From: Massilia sp. IC2-278
GTDB lineage: Bacteria > Pseudomonadota > Gammaproteobacteria > Burkholderiales > Burkholderiaceae_D
NCBI RefSeq assembly: GCF_020708045.1
Contig: NZ_JAJFES010000001.1
Coordinates: 496,001 to 560,000 of the forward strand
Length of the DNA stretch: 64,000 nucleotides
Reading direction: 5' to 3'
Below the pieces are notes generated by a model that had not been told where the DNA came from, ran no database searches, and saw only the letters and a program-made list of their open reading frames with translations. This document shows positions 63,228 to 64,000 of this stretch, piece by piece. Position 1 is the stretch's first letter, and every line of letters begins with the position of its first letter. The translations under genes and the position numbers were made by a program.

Positions 63228-63715
63228 GCCGCCGCCTTGCGTTCGTAGGTGACGAAGGCGTAGTCGTAGCCGTTCTTGTCCGAGTGATGGGTTTCGCGCG
63301 CGGTCTCTTCCCACACGGCCGGGTCGATGGCCGGGAAGAAGGTGTCACAGGCGAAGGTGTGGGCGATCTCGGTGACGATCATGCGGTCGGCCACATCGAG
63401 CGCCGCGGTGAAGATCTGGGCGCCGCCGATGATGCTGGCTTCGTCGCCCTGCACCAGTGCGATCGCCTCGGCCAGCGACGTCACTGCATCGACGCCCTCA
63501 TGCCGCCAGTCGGCGTTGCGGGTGACGACGATGTTCTGCCGGCCCGGGAGCGGGCGGCCGATCGAGTCGAAGGTCTTGCGGCCCATGATGATCGGGCGGC
63601 CGAGCGTGACGCGCTTGAAGTGGGCCAGGTCTTCGGGCAGGTGCCAGGGCAGCTGGTTGTTGACGCCAATGCCGCGCCCGGCGTCGATGGCGACGACCAT
63701 GGTGAGGCGGGTCAT
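63224..63715 (-). CDS. folA: dihydrofolate reductase
   Basis: A 163-residue enzyme reducing dihydrofolate with NADPH. It has TMVVAIDAGRGIGVNNQLPWHLPEDL split over the first strand and the Trp/Met20-type loop, GRPIIMGRKTFDSIGRPLPG for NADPH binding, SIIGGAQIFTAAL and TFFPAIDPAVWEE. The start at ATG 63715 overlaps the stop of a possible 16-codon leader, and the stop overlaps DUF4337. No strong ribosome site stands directly before it. Confidence 0.95.
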   Translation of the reverse strand: MTRLTMVVAIDAGRGIGVNNQLPWHLPEDLAHFKRVTLGRPIIMGRKTFDSIGRPLPGRQNIVVTRNADWRHEGVDAVTSLAEAIALVQGDEASIIGGAQIFTAALDVADRMIVTEIAHTFACDTFFPAIDPAVWEETARETHHSDKNGYDYAFVTYERKAAA

Positions 63716-63762
63716 TGGGATACCGCCTGTGGCATTGCGGAAGAAGATGGAAGGGCGTGCAT
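63712..63762 (-). CDS. possible 16-codon leader peptide of folA
   Basis: ATG 63762 follows a good Shine-Dalgarno (AAGGA) and reads MHALPSSSAMPQAVSQ, ending in a TGA that overlaps the folA ATG (ATGA). folA lacks a clear ribosome site of its own, so translation of this short frame could deliver ribosomes to folA. The peptide has no repeated regulatory codons, so attenuation is not obvious. Confidence 0.4.
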   Translation of the reverse strand: MHALPSSSAMPQAVSQ

Positions 63763-63839
63763 GGTGTGATTCCTTGTTGCAATGCAATGAAGTCGGCAGA
63801 TGGTGTCGTGACTTGCGGTGTCTGTCAAGATATTGGCGC

Positions 63840-64000
63840 TCAAGGCTGGCCGAACAGCTCCGAACCGTTCCAGCGCGGTGCCTTGCTGCCACTTCCGGCT
63901 GCGACCGCCCGGTTCGCATAGTGCGGCCCTATCTTGGCCAAAAAACGTGGAAAAGCGCGGCAATAGCTGGACTGGATGCCGGCCAGGCGAGCCAGCTGGG
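63840..64000 (-). CDS. C-terminal end of an unidentified protein (runs off the right edge)
   Basis: On the minus strand an open frame enters from the right edge and ends at TGA 63840-63842 after 53 codons. It reads QLARLAGIQSSYCRAF, then FLAKIGPHYANRAVAAGS and GSKAPRWNGSELFGQP. The ending has a faint likeness to H-NS-type C-termini (GPxY... APRW), but the match is too weak to name it. It may be chance in GC-rich sequence. Confidence 0.35.
   Translation of the reverse strand, partial: QLARLAGIQSSYCRAFPRFLAKIGPHYANRAVAAGSGSKAPRWNGSELFGQP

Overview
The window is GC-rich bacterial chromosome with dense, mostly short-spaced genes. Gene content and order (prfB-HAD-lysS, recJ with an RpfE-like partner, lol genes-tatD-comEC, dcd next to a large arginine/lysine/ornithine decarboxylase, two chemoreceptors, type VI secretion genes) point to a betaproteobacterium of the Burkholderiales, most likely Oxalobacteraceae close to Massilia. 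This is inferred from protein character and synteny; no 16S rRNA is present. I recognised no rRNA, tRNA, CRISPR array or intact transposase.

Layout. 0-5 kb: the start of an EamA exporter divergent from an Lrp/AsnC regulator, a gene broken by one stop codon, an EEP-family phosphohydrolase, and an HDOD/5'-nucleotidase pair. 5-5.8 kb: two tandem Ser/Thr/Gly-rich lipoproteins with matched upstream elements. 5.8-10.8 kb: a photoactive yellow protein (PYP) homologue translationally coupled to a PAS-PAS-GGDEF and a PAS-GGDEF-EAL protein, with a divergent carrier-domain/AMP-ligase fusion that could supply the p-coumaroyl chromophore. 10.6-13.1 kb: an AT-rich island with a PD-(D/E)XK-like protein and a protein with a HEPN-type motif. 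13-27 kb: mrcA, OPT and POT peptide transporters, an epimerase-like gene divergent from a LysR regulator, ppnN, and the lysS-HAD-prfB operon with the RF2 recoding site.

27-36.4 kb: accessory genes (periplasmic cyclic-nucleotide phosphodiesterase, Sel1 protein, GAF regulator, two convergent chemoreceptors, an Xre/RES toxin-antitoxin operon with a DUF2288 gene). 36-44 kb: recJ, an RpfE-like gene, two tandem LolC/E-type permeases, lolD, tatD and a secreted alpha/beta hydrolase. 44.5-52.1 kb: a type VI island of vgrG, a Tle-type lipase, a Tli4-like immunity gene and a frameshifted second immunity gene, inserted before comEC. 54-58 kb: a Cpx-like two-component system divergent from a CpxP/Spy-like gene and an exported intradiol dioxygenase, with TTTAC-N5-TTTAC boxes between them. 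58-64 kb: alpha/beta hydrolase, dcd, the PLP decarboxylase, a DUF4337 gene and folA.

Two signals stand out. One is the PYP cluster, which looks like a blue-light input to cyclic-di-GMP signalling. The other is a family of short palindromic repeats at six tail-to-tail gene junctions: the frame of each palindrome is constant while the inner stem word changes with compensating bases.
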